A stretch of 64,000 nt of DNA from DASVNK01 sp036383895 (GTDB lineage: Bacteria; Verrucomicrobiota; Verrucomicrobiia; Limisphaerales; SXQI01). Positions 35,801 to 45,274 of this stretch are shown in pieces. The notes beneath the pieces are model-generated. The model ran no database searches, was not told the origin of the DNA, and was given only the letters and a program-made list of their open reading frames with translations. How positions within the stretch are numbered: position 1 is the first letter of the stretch; every line of letters begins with the position of its first letter. Made by a program: the position numbers and the translations under genes. The stretch spans positions 19,921 to 83,920 of the forward strand of contig DASVNK010000010.1 of assembly GCA_036383895.1 (NCBI GenBank). Reading direction: 5' to 3'.

Positions 35801-38359
35801 TCACGTAAGGAAGCGTTTCAGGTAAGGAGCCGTTCGGCTTTTTTCATGGCGGACTAGTTCGCCAGGCGGGCCCGTCATGACAATTTCGCCGCCTTCATCT
35901 CCGGCGCCCGGACCGACATCGATTACCCAATCGCTGGCGGCTACTACCCGCATATCATGCTCAACCACGACCACGGTGTTTCCGGCTTGAACCAGGCGGT
36001 CCAATTGGAGAACCAACTTCTCTACGTCAGCCGGATGCAGGCCGGTGGTTGGCTCGTCGAGGATATAGAGCCCATCGCCGCGGCCAATTCGCTGCAGTTC
36101 CGTGGCAAGCTTGATCCGTTGCGCTTCGCCCCCGGAAAGCTCGGTTGCTGGCTGGCCTAACCGAAGATACCCAAGCCCCACCTCGCGCAACACCTCCAAC
36201 GAGCGCCGTAGGTGCGGTTCATCCGCGAAGAAATCCCACGCTTCATCGACCCGCATGTGCAACACCTCAGCGATATTCTTGTCCCGATAAGTAATCTCCA
36301 GAGTTTTCGCGTTGTAACGTGTGCCCTGGCAGACCGGGCATGGGGTATAAACGCCGGGCATAAACAGCAGTTCGACAAACACGAAGCCTTCTCCGAGGCA
36401 ATTCTCGCATCGCCCCTTGGCCACGTTGAACGAGAAGCGACCTGCCTCGTAGCGGCGCGCTTTCGCCGCGGGAGTTTTCGCGAAAAGCTGCCGCACATAG
36501 TCGAAAAGTCCTGTGTAGGTCGCGAGGTTGGATCGCGGCGTTCTGCCAATGGGCCGCTGATCCACCCGCACCAATCGCTTCACATCATCCATTCCCGTGA
36601 CAATCCGCCCGCTGGTGGGAGTAGTCGGCGTCTTTTCCAAAGCATCCGCCTCCTCTTCTTCCTCTGAAACGTCATGTCCGAGATGGCTTGCGACCAACTC
36701 CACCAACGCCTGGCTGACCAGCGATGACTTGCCTGAGCCGGACACACCCGTGACGGAGGTCATGACGCCCAGCGGGAATGCAACGTTCACATGTTCCAAA
36801 TTGTTGCGAGTGACACCTTCCAGTTTCAACCATCCTCGCGGTTCTCGCGGATGCCGAGGCGCAGGCCCATGATAATCGAAAAGATAGGAGCGCGTTTTGG
36901 ATTCCTTTACCTCCTTCAATCCGGTCGGCGGACCGCTATAAAGAATGCGTCCCCCGCGATCTCCGGCCGCGGGCCCAACATCGACAATCCAATCGGCGTG
37001 ATGAATCACGTCGATCTCATGTTCAACCACGAACAAAGAGTTTCCCGCCGCCTTCAGCGCATCCAATGATGTGAGCAAAGCTTCCGTGTCCGCGGGATGC
37101 AAACCTGCTGAAGGTTCATCCAGAACGTAAACCACGCCGAACAGGTTGGAGCGTATTTGTGTGGCCAGCCGCAGCCGTTGCAATTCGCCTGGAGAGAGCG
37201 TCGGTGTGCTGCGTTCCAACGTCAGGTAACCAAGGCCCAAATCGAGCAGCGCTTTCAAGCGCGCGTTCATATCCTCGGCGATCCGGCGTGTCACTTCGGC
37301 TTTCTCAGGATGCTCTCTCTCGAGGTTCCGCAATCTGTTTCGATCCGCGTACGGTCCGAAGATGGTCGCCAGTCTTTTGAGCGGCAGGCGTGAAATATCC
37401 GCAATATCCAGCCTGGCAAACTTCACCGAGAGCGCTTCCGGACGCAGCCGTTTCCCACCGCAGGCGGAGCATTCAGTGCCCACCATGAATCGAGCTACTC
37501 GCTTCTTCATGGAAGCGCTTTCAGTCTTGGCGAACGTTTCCAACACATACTTTCTAGCGCCGGTGAACGTGCCCATGTAGCTCGGCGACTCCTTCCTGCG
37601 AATGGCCGCCCGCACTTCTTCGCGGTCCCACCCTGCGTAAACGGGGACGGTCGGCTGCTCATCGGTGTAGAGCAGCCAGTCCCGATCTTTCTTGGGTAAT
37701 GCACGCCATGGCTTGTCGATGTCGTAGCCAAGCGTCGTCACGATATCCCGGAGGTTCTGTCCATGCCACGCTGGCGGCCAGGCAGCGATGGCCCGCTCGC
37801 GGATGCTTTTGGTGTCGTCCGGCACCATGGATCGCTCGGTCACGTCATAAATTCTTCCCAGACCATGACAACGCGGGCAGGCCCCTTGCGGCGTGTTCGT
37901 GGAAAAGGATTCCGCATACAGCATCTCCTGCCCTGGCGGATAATCGCCGGCTCGCGAATACAGCATACGCAAAAGATTCGAGATGGTCGTCACACTTCCA
38001 ACACTGGAACGAGTGGTCGGCGCCCCTCGTTGCTGCTGTAACGCCACCGCGGGCGGCAGTCCGTTAATCACATCGACGTGGGGCGGCTGCATTTGGTGGA
38101 AAAGCCGGCGTGCGTACGGATTGACCGATTCCAGATAGCGCCGCTGCGCTTCGGCATACAGGGTTCCGAAAGCAAGCGAAGATTTTCCTGAACCCGAAAT
38201 TCCGGTGAACACGACCAGAGCATCGCGTGGAATGTCCACATCGATATTTTTCAGGTTATGCTCGCGAGCACCCCGAACCTGCACGAAACCGCTCCACTTT
38301 TTTCCGTTCGCCTCCCGATCCTCACTTATTGGGTTCTCTCCCGACCTAAACTTTTTCAT
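35801..38359 (-). CDS. Class II UvrA (UvrA2-like) ABC ATPase
   Basis: An 852-aa UvrA relative. NBD1: Walker A GISGSGKSS, signature LSPGELQRLRLATQI, Walker B VLDEPSAGLHP. NBD2: GVSGSGKSS, LSGGEAQRIKLATEL, ILDEPTTGLHP. The UvrB-binding domain is absent: the chain goes from LLRMLYSRAGDYP straight to the zinc region, where only one CxxC (CPRC) of the first module remains. The other zinc pairs are intact (CSACGG; CENCLG/CPVCQG). Class II UvrA proteins are linked to tolerance of DNA-intercalating drugs and oxidants, not to canonical excision. I chose ATG 38359 (MKKF), since family members start about 30 residues before VRGAREHNLKN; the frame is open to 38470. Confidence 0.88.
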   Translation of the reverse strand: MKKFRSGENPISEDREANGKKWSGFVQVRGAREHNLKNIDVDIPRDALVVFTGISGSGKSSLAFGTLYAEAQRRYLESVNPYARRLFHQMQPPHVDVINGLPPAVALQQQRGAPTTRSSVGSVTTISNLLRMLYSRAGDYPPGQEMLYAESFSTNTPQGACPRCHGLGRIYDVTERSMVPDDTKSIRERAIAAWPPAWHGQNLRDIVTTLGYDIDKPWRALPKKDRDWLLYTDEQPTVPVYAGWDREEVRAAIRRKESPSYMGTFTGARKYVLETFAKTESASMKKRVARFMVGTECSACGGKRLRPEALSVKFARLDIADISRLPLKRLATIFGPYADRNRLRNLEREHPEKAEVTRRIAEDMNARLKALLDLGLGYLTLERSTPTLSPGELQRLRLATQIRSNLFGVVYVLDEPSAGLHPADTEALLTSLDALKAAGNSLFVVEHEIDVIHHADWIVDVGPAAGDRGGRILYSGPPTGLKEVKESKTRSYLFDYHGPAPRHPREPRGWLKLEGVTRNNLEHVNVAFPLGVMTSVTGVSGSGKSSLVSQALVELVASHLGHDVSEEEEEADALEKTPTTPTSGRIVTGMDDVKRLVRVDQRPIGRTPRSNLATYTGLFDYVRQLFAKTPAAKARRYEAGRFSFNVAKGRCENCLGEGFVFVELLFMPGVYTPCPVCQGTRYNAKTLEITYRDKNIAEVLHMRVDEAWDFFADEPHLRRSLEVLREVGLGYLRLGQPATELSGGEAQRIKLATELQRIGRGDGLYILDEPTTGLHPADVEKLVLQLDRLVQAGNTVVVVEHDMRVVAASDWVIDVGPGAGDEGGEIVMTGPPGELVRHEKSRTAPYLKRFLT

Positions 38360-38549
38360 GATTGCCTTACCCCGCCCGTAACTCCCTTCAGACACCTTCA
38401 ATGTTAAAGGGCATGAATTCAACCCGCTTTCGACGCAGTGTGCGATCGGGCTCACAGCGCCGACTCGCAACGCGAACCGTCCCCTATGGGGAAACCGACT
38501 TGAGGCGGCGCTGGGAGCGCAATCGCCTATGGTCTACTGCCTGTTCGGT

Positions 38550-38573
38550 GGTGGCGCGACGCTCCTGCGGAGC
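38550..38573 (+). repeat. Palindromic repeat R2
   Basis: GCGACGCTCCTGCGGAGC core, intergenic. Confidence 0.8.
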
Positions 38574-38595
38574 CTTCCCCATTCGTCATTATTTG

Positions 38596-38634
38596 GCGGG
38601 GGGACGAGGTCCCCGAGTCCCACTTGTGCAGCTC
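38596..38634 (+). repeat. Dispersed repeat R3
   Basis: A GGGACGAGGTCCCCGAG core followed by TCCCACTTGTGCAGCTC. Related copies occur at 50764, 51724, 52685 and 53337, three of them inside phage-type genes. Confidence 0.7.
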
Positions 38635-38671
38635 GCCACTCCTCATTTCATCCTTTACCTTTCCCTTCAAA

Positions 38672-38703
38672 GGGTAGGGCGGGTTGTCCTCAAACGCGCC
38701 GCC
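38672..38703 (+). repeat. Dispersed repeat R1, short copy 3
   Basis: GGTAGGGCGGGTTGTCCT then CAAACGCGCCGCC; lacks the right half seen in copies 1 and 2. Confidence 0.7.
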
Positions 38704-38716
38704 AAATCCCGCGTGC

Positions 38717-38740
38717 GGTGGCGCGACGCTCCTGCGGAGC
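38717..38740 (+). repeat. Palindromic repeat R2
   Basis: Same core as the other copies, intergenic, directly after the short R1 copy. Confidence 0.8.
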
Positions 38741-38918
38741 TCCCATCCCTCCCGTTTCAAAGGACCAAAGGTCCGTGCGAAGGAAGCCCAAGGCAGCGCC
38801 TTGGGCTTCTACCAAACACCAATCCGAGCCCTGAAGTGGGCGGCCAAACTCTTCATTTTTCTAGCTCCTTCGTTTTTTATCGGTTGCTGTTCAAGCCGAA
38901 GGGTAAATCAATCGATGT

Positions 38919-39347
38919 TTGATAGTGGCAAACAGCCATTCAGACCGCGAGAACAGCAAATTGAGCGAACATCCGGCACTCTTGCCTGCACGGTTGGATT
39001 GGCCTTCAGCCATCGGTAATTTTTTGCTTAATTTCGGCAGCCTGGAGTGGCTCGTATCCGTCTATCTGAAGGATCGGCTCCCAGCAGGCGAGTTTGAACG
39101 ACTCAGGGATTGGCACTTCAGAGATCGGCTGACGAGGGTCGCGCAAGAGTTTGCCAACAGAAGTTATCCTGCCGAACAGCAGGCCGCCTTTAGAGAACTC
39201 GTCGAACGCATCGAATCAATCCGCGAACTCCGGAACCACATCGCACACGGTCACATGCGCCTGGGCGTCGATTCCGCCACGAATTTGCGGGTCGTCACGT
39301 TGTCTAAAGCAAGAGACATAGACATGGCCGATTCTCCCGACGCATAG
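38919..39347 (+). CDS. HEPN-motif small protein of unknown role
   Basis: A 142-aa, mainly helical protein. The region IRELRNHIAH (101-110) contains the R-x4-H motif (Arg105, His110) that is the catalytic signature of HEPN RNases. Upstream helices (WPSAIGNFLLNFGSLEWLVSVYL) fit the four-helix HEPN bundle. The start is uncertain: TTG 38919 is the most upstream, GTG 38925 is possible, and the first 25 residues look poorly conserved. It may be an RNase effector or a structural HEPN relative. It sits just before a NERD nuclease-like gene and the restriction operon, so a defence role is plausible but inferred only. Confidence 0.5.
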   Translation: MIVANSHSDRENSKLSEHPALLPARLDWPSAIGNFLLNFGSLEWLVSVYLKDRLPAGEFERLRDWHFRDRLTRVAQEFANRSYPAEQQAAFRELVERIESIRELRNHIAHGHMRLGVDSATNLRVVTLSKARDIDMADSPDA

Positions 39348-39569
39348 CATCTTGGATTTAACGAACTGCTGACTGCTTCGAGTTCACTTCTCGACGTAAT
39401 AGATGAATTGCAGTCGCTCGTCGGATTTAAAGCTGTTTTATCAGTCTCCCTGTCGAACACCGCGGCGTCGTAATCAGCGCATCAGCATCCGCGCGTAGGT
39501 CTCCGGTTACATCTCGCATTTCATACTTCGGACTTCCTATGAACTTTCCGATAAAACCATGAGGTATTT

Positions 39570-40508
39570 ATGGCAGCAGAGATCTGGAATCAATTTTGGC
39601 TATCGCTCATTCCCGGGCCGCGGGCCTTCGCTCTTTTTGTTGGCGCGAGCCCATTTCTGATCTGGGCAGGGTGGGTCGCGTATCAAGTTCATTTCCGCGG
39701 CGATGTCACCCCACCTCAACAGGAAAAGCTCCTGCGTCCACCCGGCTACTCCCTCCAAAAGAAGTTCGACGACCTCTTTGACTCTGTCCTGCTCTCTCTT
39801 CTCGGCGCCTCCGTTATGCTCCTGATCGCCGCTTTCTCCGCAGTCTGCGCGTTTCAATTCTTCCAGGCGCAGCAGCACGGGATGAATGACGCACTCCGTT
39901 ACATTTTGTGCTTTGGTGCGCTGTTTGTAATTTCAATCGTTCCCGGAGTCGCCCTCACTCTCAAAGCCTTCAGGAAAACCAAAGAGGCGCAGAACACCCG
40001 CCTCGGATTGCGCGGCGAACAAGCCGTCGCCGAGGCGCTCCACGAGCTGGCTGATGCCGGCTATCGCACCTTCCACGATCTTCAACCGGACGGCACCTGG
40101 AATATCGATCACGTAATTGTCGGAACGCGCGGCGTGTTCGTCATCGAAACGAAGACCCGCCGCCGACGTCCGCCCAGGCGCGAGCAACTGAAACACGTCG
40201 TCGAATACGATGGTCGCGTTTTGACCTTTCCATCCGGGGACGACACCAACGCCATACCACAGGCAGAACGCAACGCGAACTGGTTAACCGACTTCCTCGC
40301 GAAAAAAACGTGCGAAGCTGTCCCGGTCGAATCCATTGTCGTCATTCCTGGCTGGTATACCGAATCGAAAGGCAATTACCGGGTGAAAGTAATGAACGCA
40401 AGCTACCTCCGGACCTACCTGCGCAAACAACCGGAAAAGATCGATCCCCAGCAAGCCCGCCGCATCATCGCTGCACTCGATGATAAGTGCCGAACGCTGG
40501 AGTTTTAG
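39570..40508 (+). CDS. NERD-domain membrane protein (nuclease-related)
   Basis: A 312-aa protein with three hydrophobic segments (about 17-40, 72-96, 111-132), then a cytoplasmic NERD domain (about 143-255). Nuclease-type residues are in place: Glu150 (LRGEQAV), Asp180 (NIDHVIVG) and the ExK pair Glu193/Lys195 (VIETKT). NERD is related to PD-(D/E)XK and Mrr-like folds and is thought to process DNA, though activity is rarely shown. It begins 222 bp after the HEPN gene on the same strand and is convergent with the restriction operon, ending 82 bp from the vsr stop. Confidence 0.82.
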   Translation: MAAEIWNQFWLSLIPGPRAFALFVGASPFLIWAGWVAYQVHFRGDVTPPQQEKLLRPPGYSLQKKFDDLFDSVLLSLLGASVMLLIAAFSAVCAFQFFQAQQHGMNDALRYILCFGALFVISIVPGVALTLKAFRKTKEAQNTRLGLRGEQAVAEALHELADAGYRTFHDLQPDGTWNIDHVIVGTRGVFVIETKTRRRRPPRREQLKHVVEYDGRVLTFPSGDDTNAIPQAERNANWLTDFLAKKTCEAVPVESIVVIPGWYTESKGNYRVKVMNASYLRTYLRKQPEKIDPQQARRIIAALDDKCRTLEF

Positions 40509-40590
40509 AGAAGCACCCATGAGAGTCCGACCGAGAAACTCTTCTTCTGCAGAACTCTAACCCACCTCCACGCCGCGCGCAGGCTCCCGC

Positions 40591-41013
40591 TTATTTGATG
40601 CGACGCCCTCCGCTGAGCGACCGCAAAATCTGCGCGACGGCTTTCGAACCCGGCTTTAGCTGATGTTCCCAGAGACGCACTACGCGCCAACCGTCGTTTC
40701 GTAACTGGTAAGTCACCACCCTATCTCGCGACCTGTTGCGCAAGACCTTTTCGTCCCAATATTTTTTGTTCGAGCCTGGCCGTCGATAGCACCTCGGGCA
40801 ACCATGCCAAAAGCAACCGTCTACGAATACGCATAAGCGGGCCGCCCGAAAGACAAAGTCTGGTTTTCCAGGAAGTTTCTGGAGTCGTCTCCATCCTGTG
40901 ATACCATTCGTTCTGAAGAATCGAATGAGTCGCAGTTCTGTAGCCTTGTTGCCCTTCGAACGAATGAGGCTCATTACCTCTGATCGTTTCTTCTTGTTCC
41001 AGATGTCTGCCAC
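40591..41013 (-). CDS. vsr: Very-short-patch repair endonuclease (Vsr-like)
   Basis: A 140-aa endonuclease that nicks at T:G mismatches formed when 5-methylcytosine deaminates. Family features: WNKKKRSEVMSLIRSKGNKATE with Glu26, KPDFVF with Asp52, VDGCFWHGCP with Cys67, His70 and Cys72, RNRSRD, and GWRVVRLWEHQL. Length matches the family. It is the last gene of the methyltransferase/McrB/DUF2357 operon, starting 3 bp after the nuclease stop. It presumably repairs mutations caused by the linked cytosine methyltransferase. Confidence 0.93.
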   Translation of the reverse strand: MADIWNKKKRSEVMSLIRSKGNKATELRLIRFFRTNGITGWRRLQKLPGKPDFVFRAARLCVFVDGCFWHGCPRCYRRPGSNKKYWDEKVLRNRSRDRVVTYQLRNDGWRVVRLWEHQLKPGSKAVAQILRSLSGGRRIK

Positions 41014-41016
41014 AAA

Positions 41017-43476
41017 TTAATTGATTAGAGCTTTAAGCAGTTCGCGCAGTGGCAATACTCGCGGATACGCGGAAGTCCGGCCCAAATTCTCCACCGGCTT
41101 CTGTCGAACATCGCGCTCGAACTCTTCGATCCGCCTCATAATCTCGTCAGGGTTCCAAGCTTGCCCTCGAAAATCGAGGTCCGCTTTTGTTCTGAAAAGC
41201 GCATAGATGTGTTCATCGTCATCTCTGCCAGCACTGGCTTGCCAAGCCGTCACTCCCGCACCTTTCGCGTGCGCCGACAACTCTGCGCGAAGCTGGGTCC
41301 GGGTGAAGACACGAAATCCGGGTTCACGGAGCACCAACAGCCCCGGAGCGACACTGGGCCCATGCGTCCGCAGGAGCATATGACGCACTCTCGTTAGATT
41401 GGGATGAACGTGAAGCGACCCGGCTCGCCGCCCTAATCGGACATACGTAAACCCATTTTCCGCTTGCGCCAAATCACGCTGTGCATCGTTTTCGAACCAT
41501 GCAGTGAGAACCATGTGCTCCGCAGGTGGCAGCGCACGATACTCAGCTCCGTATATGTCTGTTTCCTGCAACCGCAACGAGCCATACTGCACCGATTCTT
41601 CCTTCAGCGTGTAGCTCTCGGCGATGTGATAACTCACACGCTCCTGCGCAGTTGTTCGGTTTCCCAGGTGGGCCAGCACTTCATCCAAAAACTTCTCCAG
41701 CGAGTCCAGACCTTGGGGGGCGCCGTTCTCGTCGGGCGCCACTCCAAACGCGCCAAGCCCTGGCAGAATTTCGTGAAAACCTTTGAACTTCGCCGCCGCG
41801 TTCGATCGACCCGGATACAGCACATAAGCGCCCTGCGACCTTTTGATGGCGTCACGATAAGCGTGCATTTTTAGAAGGTCCTGCCGCTTATAGTTTCCTT
41901 CGACTTCTTCATCGGCGTCATCCGCTCCGTCCGCTCCGAACAAACCTTCGATGTTCTCCACGCGATATTTCGCGTCGAAATGCACGTGCACCAGCAACTC
42001 CAGGCGCTCCGCCTCGGCCTCACTAAGACCCTCTGGCCAGAATGTCAGCGTATAGTCTGGATGTAACCTGCGTGTCCAGCTTCCCCCCGCTTTCCTATCC
42101 GCCGTCACTTCAAACCGCCGGTTGTACGAGAAATGCGCATTCAACCTTCGGCTCTGTCCTGCGAACGAGCCCGCGAACGGCCCCAGCTGCATTTGCTTTC
42201 GCAACCGTAAATTGGGCGAGCCCTCTTCCAACCCTTCAACCAACTCCTCGACTGCCGGACGGTCCCCACCCCGACATTTTCCGCAGAACCAGCCCAGCAA
42301 CTCGAAGAACAGCCAATACTCGTACAGGCTCGCCACGTCACGCTGCCCTGCATGAAACAACTCCTCACCGCCCGCCCAGGAAAGCTCCGCCGCCGTCCGG
42401 AATCGGAGCCACCAGCGCAGCACTTCTCGATAGCCTGCCTTGCGCTGCAAAACGGGACTGCCCAGGGGCGCGAAGCGCATCTCGCCCACTTCACGGAACA
42501 AGCTTCGCCCCAGCCAATCCTCCACCGTCGCCGCCAATCGGCGCGACAACGCCGCCGATGCTCCCCAGCCCGCACATGACTCAAACACTCCTTGTGCGTG
42601 CGTGAGGAAAGCCCGGAACTCACTGAGCGCGAACTTCACAAACCGGTTCTCCAGCGTGTCCAGGTCTCGGGACTTGCGCGGCACTAACACCCGCTGGGCT
42701 ACCGACTCTAAACCCAGGTTTCTTCGTAGTGGATGCGAAGGCGGCACTTCGCGGCGCGGATTGCTCGTCAACAGTTGCCGCACTGCCGGCGGCGTCCAGC
42801 GAATCGGCCGGTCGGTGGAAACCGAATCGCTGACCGATGACAACCGTTCATGGGGAAAACTCAGGATTCGTTGCAGTGCAGCAGCGAAATCTGCGCCGTC
42901 CAGCGTCTCCCGCAGCAGTTCCAGCTGAATTTGAAGCCAGCCCGCATCGGTTCGCTCCTCAAACGTCGAGCGGAATCCCGCCTTAGCGGAGGACCGTGCA
43001 TCCGCCACCAGTCCCGCGATTTCATCGGATAGCCGCCGCAACATACCCCGGTATTCCGTTCGGTAGTCCAGTTTGAGCGAACGCACATCTAGCAACGCTG
43101 AGGCGGTCGCGGGCTCTGCGTCGCCCCCCTCACCCTCGACCAATTCCAGGAGAAGCGTACCGCAGTAGGAATGAGTTTCGATGAGTCCGGCATCTCGATC
43201 GCCCCGCCGCAAACTCCGCCAGCAGGCGGAATCAGGTTTCCTGCAACGGAGACGGAGGGTAGCGCCGTTTTCGGGAAAGACCTCGTATTCATAACGCTCC
43301 GACTCCTGAAGCTGAACGGCCGTTTCTCCGTGTTCCTTCGCCTCTTCATCTTCAATCTGGATGATCGGCGCGAACCGGTCATTTACCTCCTTACGGGTAG
43401 GCGTCAGTACGACATAAGCCAGCAACTCTCCCGCAGGAGAGAGAAATGGGATGCGGTGCTCCGGCAACTGCCACAT
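41017..43476 (-). CDS. DUF2357 / PD-(D/E)XK nuclease, McrC-like partner
   Basis: An 819-aa protein. The N-terminal half is the DUF2357 region. The middle has DTLENRFVKFALSEF (273-287) and SLYEYWLFFELL (383-394), typical of the PDDEXK_7 family. The nuclease core follows: HPDYTLTF with Asp474 and HFDAKYR with Asp501/Lys503, a DxK variant of the E-x-K motif, then YKRQDLLKMHAYRDAI, the conserved Q/Y region. Such proteins pair with McrB-like AAA+ motors, here encoded 4 bp upstream, and presumably supply the DNA cutting of the complex. The C-terminal 250 residues are unassigned. Confidence 0.78.
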   Translation of the reverse strand: MWQLPEHRIPFLSPAGELLAYVVLTPTRKEVNDRFAPIIQIEDEEAKEHGETAVQLQESERYEYEVFPENGATLRLRCRKPDSACWRSLRRGDRDAGLIETHSYCGTLLLELVEGEGGDAEPATASALLDVRSLKLDYRTEYRGMLRRLSDEIAGLVADARSSAKAGFRSTFEERTDAGWLQIQLELLRETLDGADFAAALQRILSFPHERLSSVSDSVSTDRPIRWTPPAVRQLLTSNPRREVPPSHPLRRNLGLESVAQRVLVPRKSRDLDTLENRFVKFALSEFRAFLTHAQGVFESCAGWGASAALSRRLAATVEDWLGRSLFREVGEMRFAPLGSPVLQRKAGYREVLRWWLRFRTAAELSWAGGEELFHAGQRDVASLYEYWLFFELLGWFCGKCRGGDRPAVEELVEGLEEGSPNLRLRKQMQLGPFAGSFAGQSRRLNAHFSYNRRFEVTADRKAGGSWTRRLHPDYTLTFWPEGLSEAEAERLELLVHVHFDAKYRVENIEGLFGADGADDADEEVEGNYKRQDLLKMHAYRDAIKRSQGAYVLYPGRSNAAAKFKGFHEILPGLGAFGVAPDENGAPQGLDSLEKFLDEVLAHLGNRTTAQERVSYHIAESYTLKEESVQYGSLRLQETDIYGAEYRALPPAEHMVLTAWFENDAQRDLAQAENGFTYVRLGRRAGSLHVHPNLTRVRHMLLRTHGPSVAPGLLVLREPGFRVFTRTQLRAELSAHAKGAGVTAWQASAGRDDDEHIYALFRTKADLDFRGQAWNPDEIMRRIEEFERDVRQKPVENLGRTSAYPRVLPLRELLKALIN

Positions 43477-43480
43477 GACG

Positions 43481-45271
43481 TTATGCCTCGGCGAAGGAGG
43501 CGAATCCGTTCTCCATCAACAGCCGCCACATCCGGCTAATCTTCTCCGCGCTCAGGGGATATGGCGCACCAGCCGGAATGACTATCGAAGGCTCCGACTT
43601 TTTGTCGGTCGAACGCGCCACCTCTTCCGCTGCCTTCTGTGCGTCCGCGCCGCGGCCTGCCGCATCGTTCACACAAAGGAACCATAGCTTCTTGAGGATC
43701 GGTCCCAGCTTGGCCCGTGAACCATGCAATTTCGGCAGCAGTTTCTGGAAAACCACGCAATCAAATGCGGCAGGGAACCAACTGACGTCGCCGTCTGGAT
43801 GATTGCCGAGCAGTTTGTAAAAGTAGATGAAACGTGCCGTTTCGTAGGCGGTCCGATAGCCGAACTCCGCCCCGTGACCTTGCAGCGTTTTGAAAAGCAG
43901 TAGCATTTCGGAATCGTAAGCTGCCTTCACATCGCTGGGAACGGCCGCCGGATTCTTCGCTGCATCCACAAATGCCTTGCCGAACGATGCGCCTTTGCCG
44001 TCGAGGCTCGCGAGCTGCGGTTTGGTAGGGTTGCCAAGAAAGCCTTCCAACTCTTCGGGATGCATTCGAAACTCAATAACGTTTGCTCGGTCAAGAACCT
44101 TTGGCGAAAACATGTATGTCGTCTCATCCACGTTTACGGTCCCGATGATGAATAGGTTTTCGGGGAGCCGCTTAATCTTTGGTGGAATGCGTCTATTGAA
44201 TCGTGTTGTCCTCCAAGTATCGGCTTTTTGCATATCGCCGGCATACAGCTCCAGGCCCTCGTCAGACTCAATCATTGAGAGGATGTCCGCGAAATAACGT
44301 TCGACGTGAGAAAGATTCATTTCATCGAGAATGAGGAAGTATGGAATGTCCGGGCGGTCCTCAGCTTCCAAGATAAGATCGAGCGCGGGCTTCGAAAGAT
44401 ACTTTGAATCATTCAACCCGTCGGGGTAGCCAAGAACATTTTCATTCCCAGTCCAGTCGGCACCCACGGGAATTATAGCATAGCAATTGACAGATTGTAA
44501 ACTACGTCGCGCCTTTGCCAATGCAAACGCGGCTGGCTTATAGTGCGTCTCAAAGTTTTGTAGATAGGCACTATACTCACCATGTTCAGCTTTTATTTTG
44601 CCCCGCAAGTCTTGCGCACCTATCGTCTCCGGCACTTTGTGTTTTTCAATGTAATCTGCCCATTGTTCAATAATACCTCTGGGCAAAAGCACCTTCGTGC
44701 CTTCGTCGCTGACAGCTTCGACGCCAAGGGAGTCTGAGTTAGTAATAGAATAGACCTTTGTCGCGGCCTCCAACTTTGCTCCTGGTCGGAACGGGTCGAT
44801 CACGGCGCTGGACGGCGTAATCCAACGAGCCAATGCCTGCGCCAATTTTGTTTTTCCCGATCCTGCCAATCCGGTGAGAATTAGAAACCGCTTCGACAGC
44901 AGCGAGGCACAAATCCGGAGGCACGCTCGATCTTCAACTTGTAGAACTCCTTTGCACGCCAACGAAAGCGCTGCGGCGATCATAGACGCTGTAACCACCG
45001 CGTTTGCGGACTTGGGTTTGAGGAGGTGACCGAACCGGTATTTTGTCGTGGGTGCGGAGCGCCTCTCAGGGGTTACAGCATTTGTCTTCTCCCCCGTGTC
45101 TTCGATGTAACCGTCGCTTGAGAGCATTTTGAAAACGGGCGGTTTCCGGAGCGGTTCAACCTCTTCTTCCGCATACTCCCAGATCGCGTCTCCGGGAAAT
45201 TCGGCGTCCGGACCAACCTTTTGGAGCATCTTTCTCAGAGCAGCGATCGCGATCTCTTTCGGTTCTGGCAT
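43481..45271 (-). CDS. McrB-like AAA+ motor subunit
   Basis: A 596-aa protein. About 1-85 is a small N-terminal helical or winged module (IAIAALRKMLQKVGP...FKMLSSDGYIEDTG). The AAA+ core has Walker A GLAGSGKT (134-141), Walker B LILDEMNLSHVERYFAD (Asp316, Glu317), the McrB-family sensor GTVNVDETT (377-385) in place of McrB's MNTADR, and KVLDRA with the expected arginine (395). McrB enzymes use GTP; the base used here cannot be read from sequence. It lies between the methyltransferase (3 bp upstream) and the nuclease (4 bp downstream), so the three are one operon and probably one complex. Confidence 0.85.
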   Translation of the reverse strand: MPEPKEIAIAALRKMLQKVGPDAEFPGDAIWEYAEEEVEPLRKPPVFKMLSSDGYIEDTGEKTNAVTPERRSAPTTKYRFGHLLKPKSANAVVTASMIAAALSLACKGVLQVEDRACLRICASLLSKRFLILTGLAGSGKTKLAQALARWITPSSAVIDPFRPGAKLEAATKVYSITNSDSLGVEAVSDEGTKVLLPRGIIEQWADYIEKHKVPETIGAQDLRGKIKAEHGEYSAYLQNFETHYKPAAFALAKARRSLQSVNCYAIIPVGADWTGNENVLGYPDGLNDSKYLSKPALDLILEAEDRPDIPYFLILDEMNLSHVERYFADILSMIESDEGLELYAGDMQKADTWRTTRFNRRIPPKIKRLPENLFIIGTVNVDETTYMFSPKVLDRANVIEFRMHPEELEGFLGNPTKPQLASLDGKGASFGKAFVDAAKNPAAVPSDVKAAYDSEMLLLFKTLQGHGAEFGYRTAYETARFIYFYKLLGNHPDGDVSWFPAAFDCVVFQKLLPKLHGSRAKLGPILKKLWFLCVNDAAGRGADAQKAAEEVARSTDKKSEPSIVIPAGAPYPLSAEKISRMWRLLMENGFASFAEA

Positions 45272-45274
45272 ACG

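Larger units (their letters stand above)
38360..38918. other. Repeat-rich gap left of the defence region
   Basis: Contains two R2 palindromes (38550-38573, 38717-38740), one R3 element (38596-38634) and a short R1 copy (38672-38703). Open frames through it consist of repeats. It marks the left edge of the accessory region. Confidence 0.7.
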
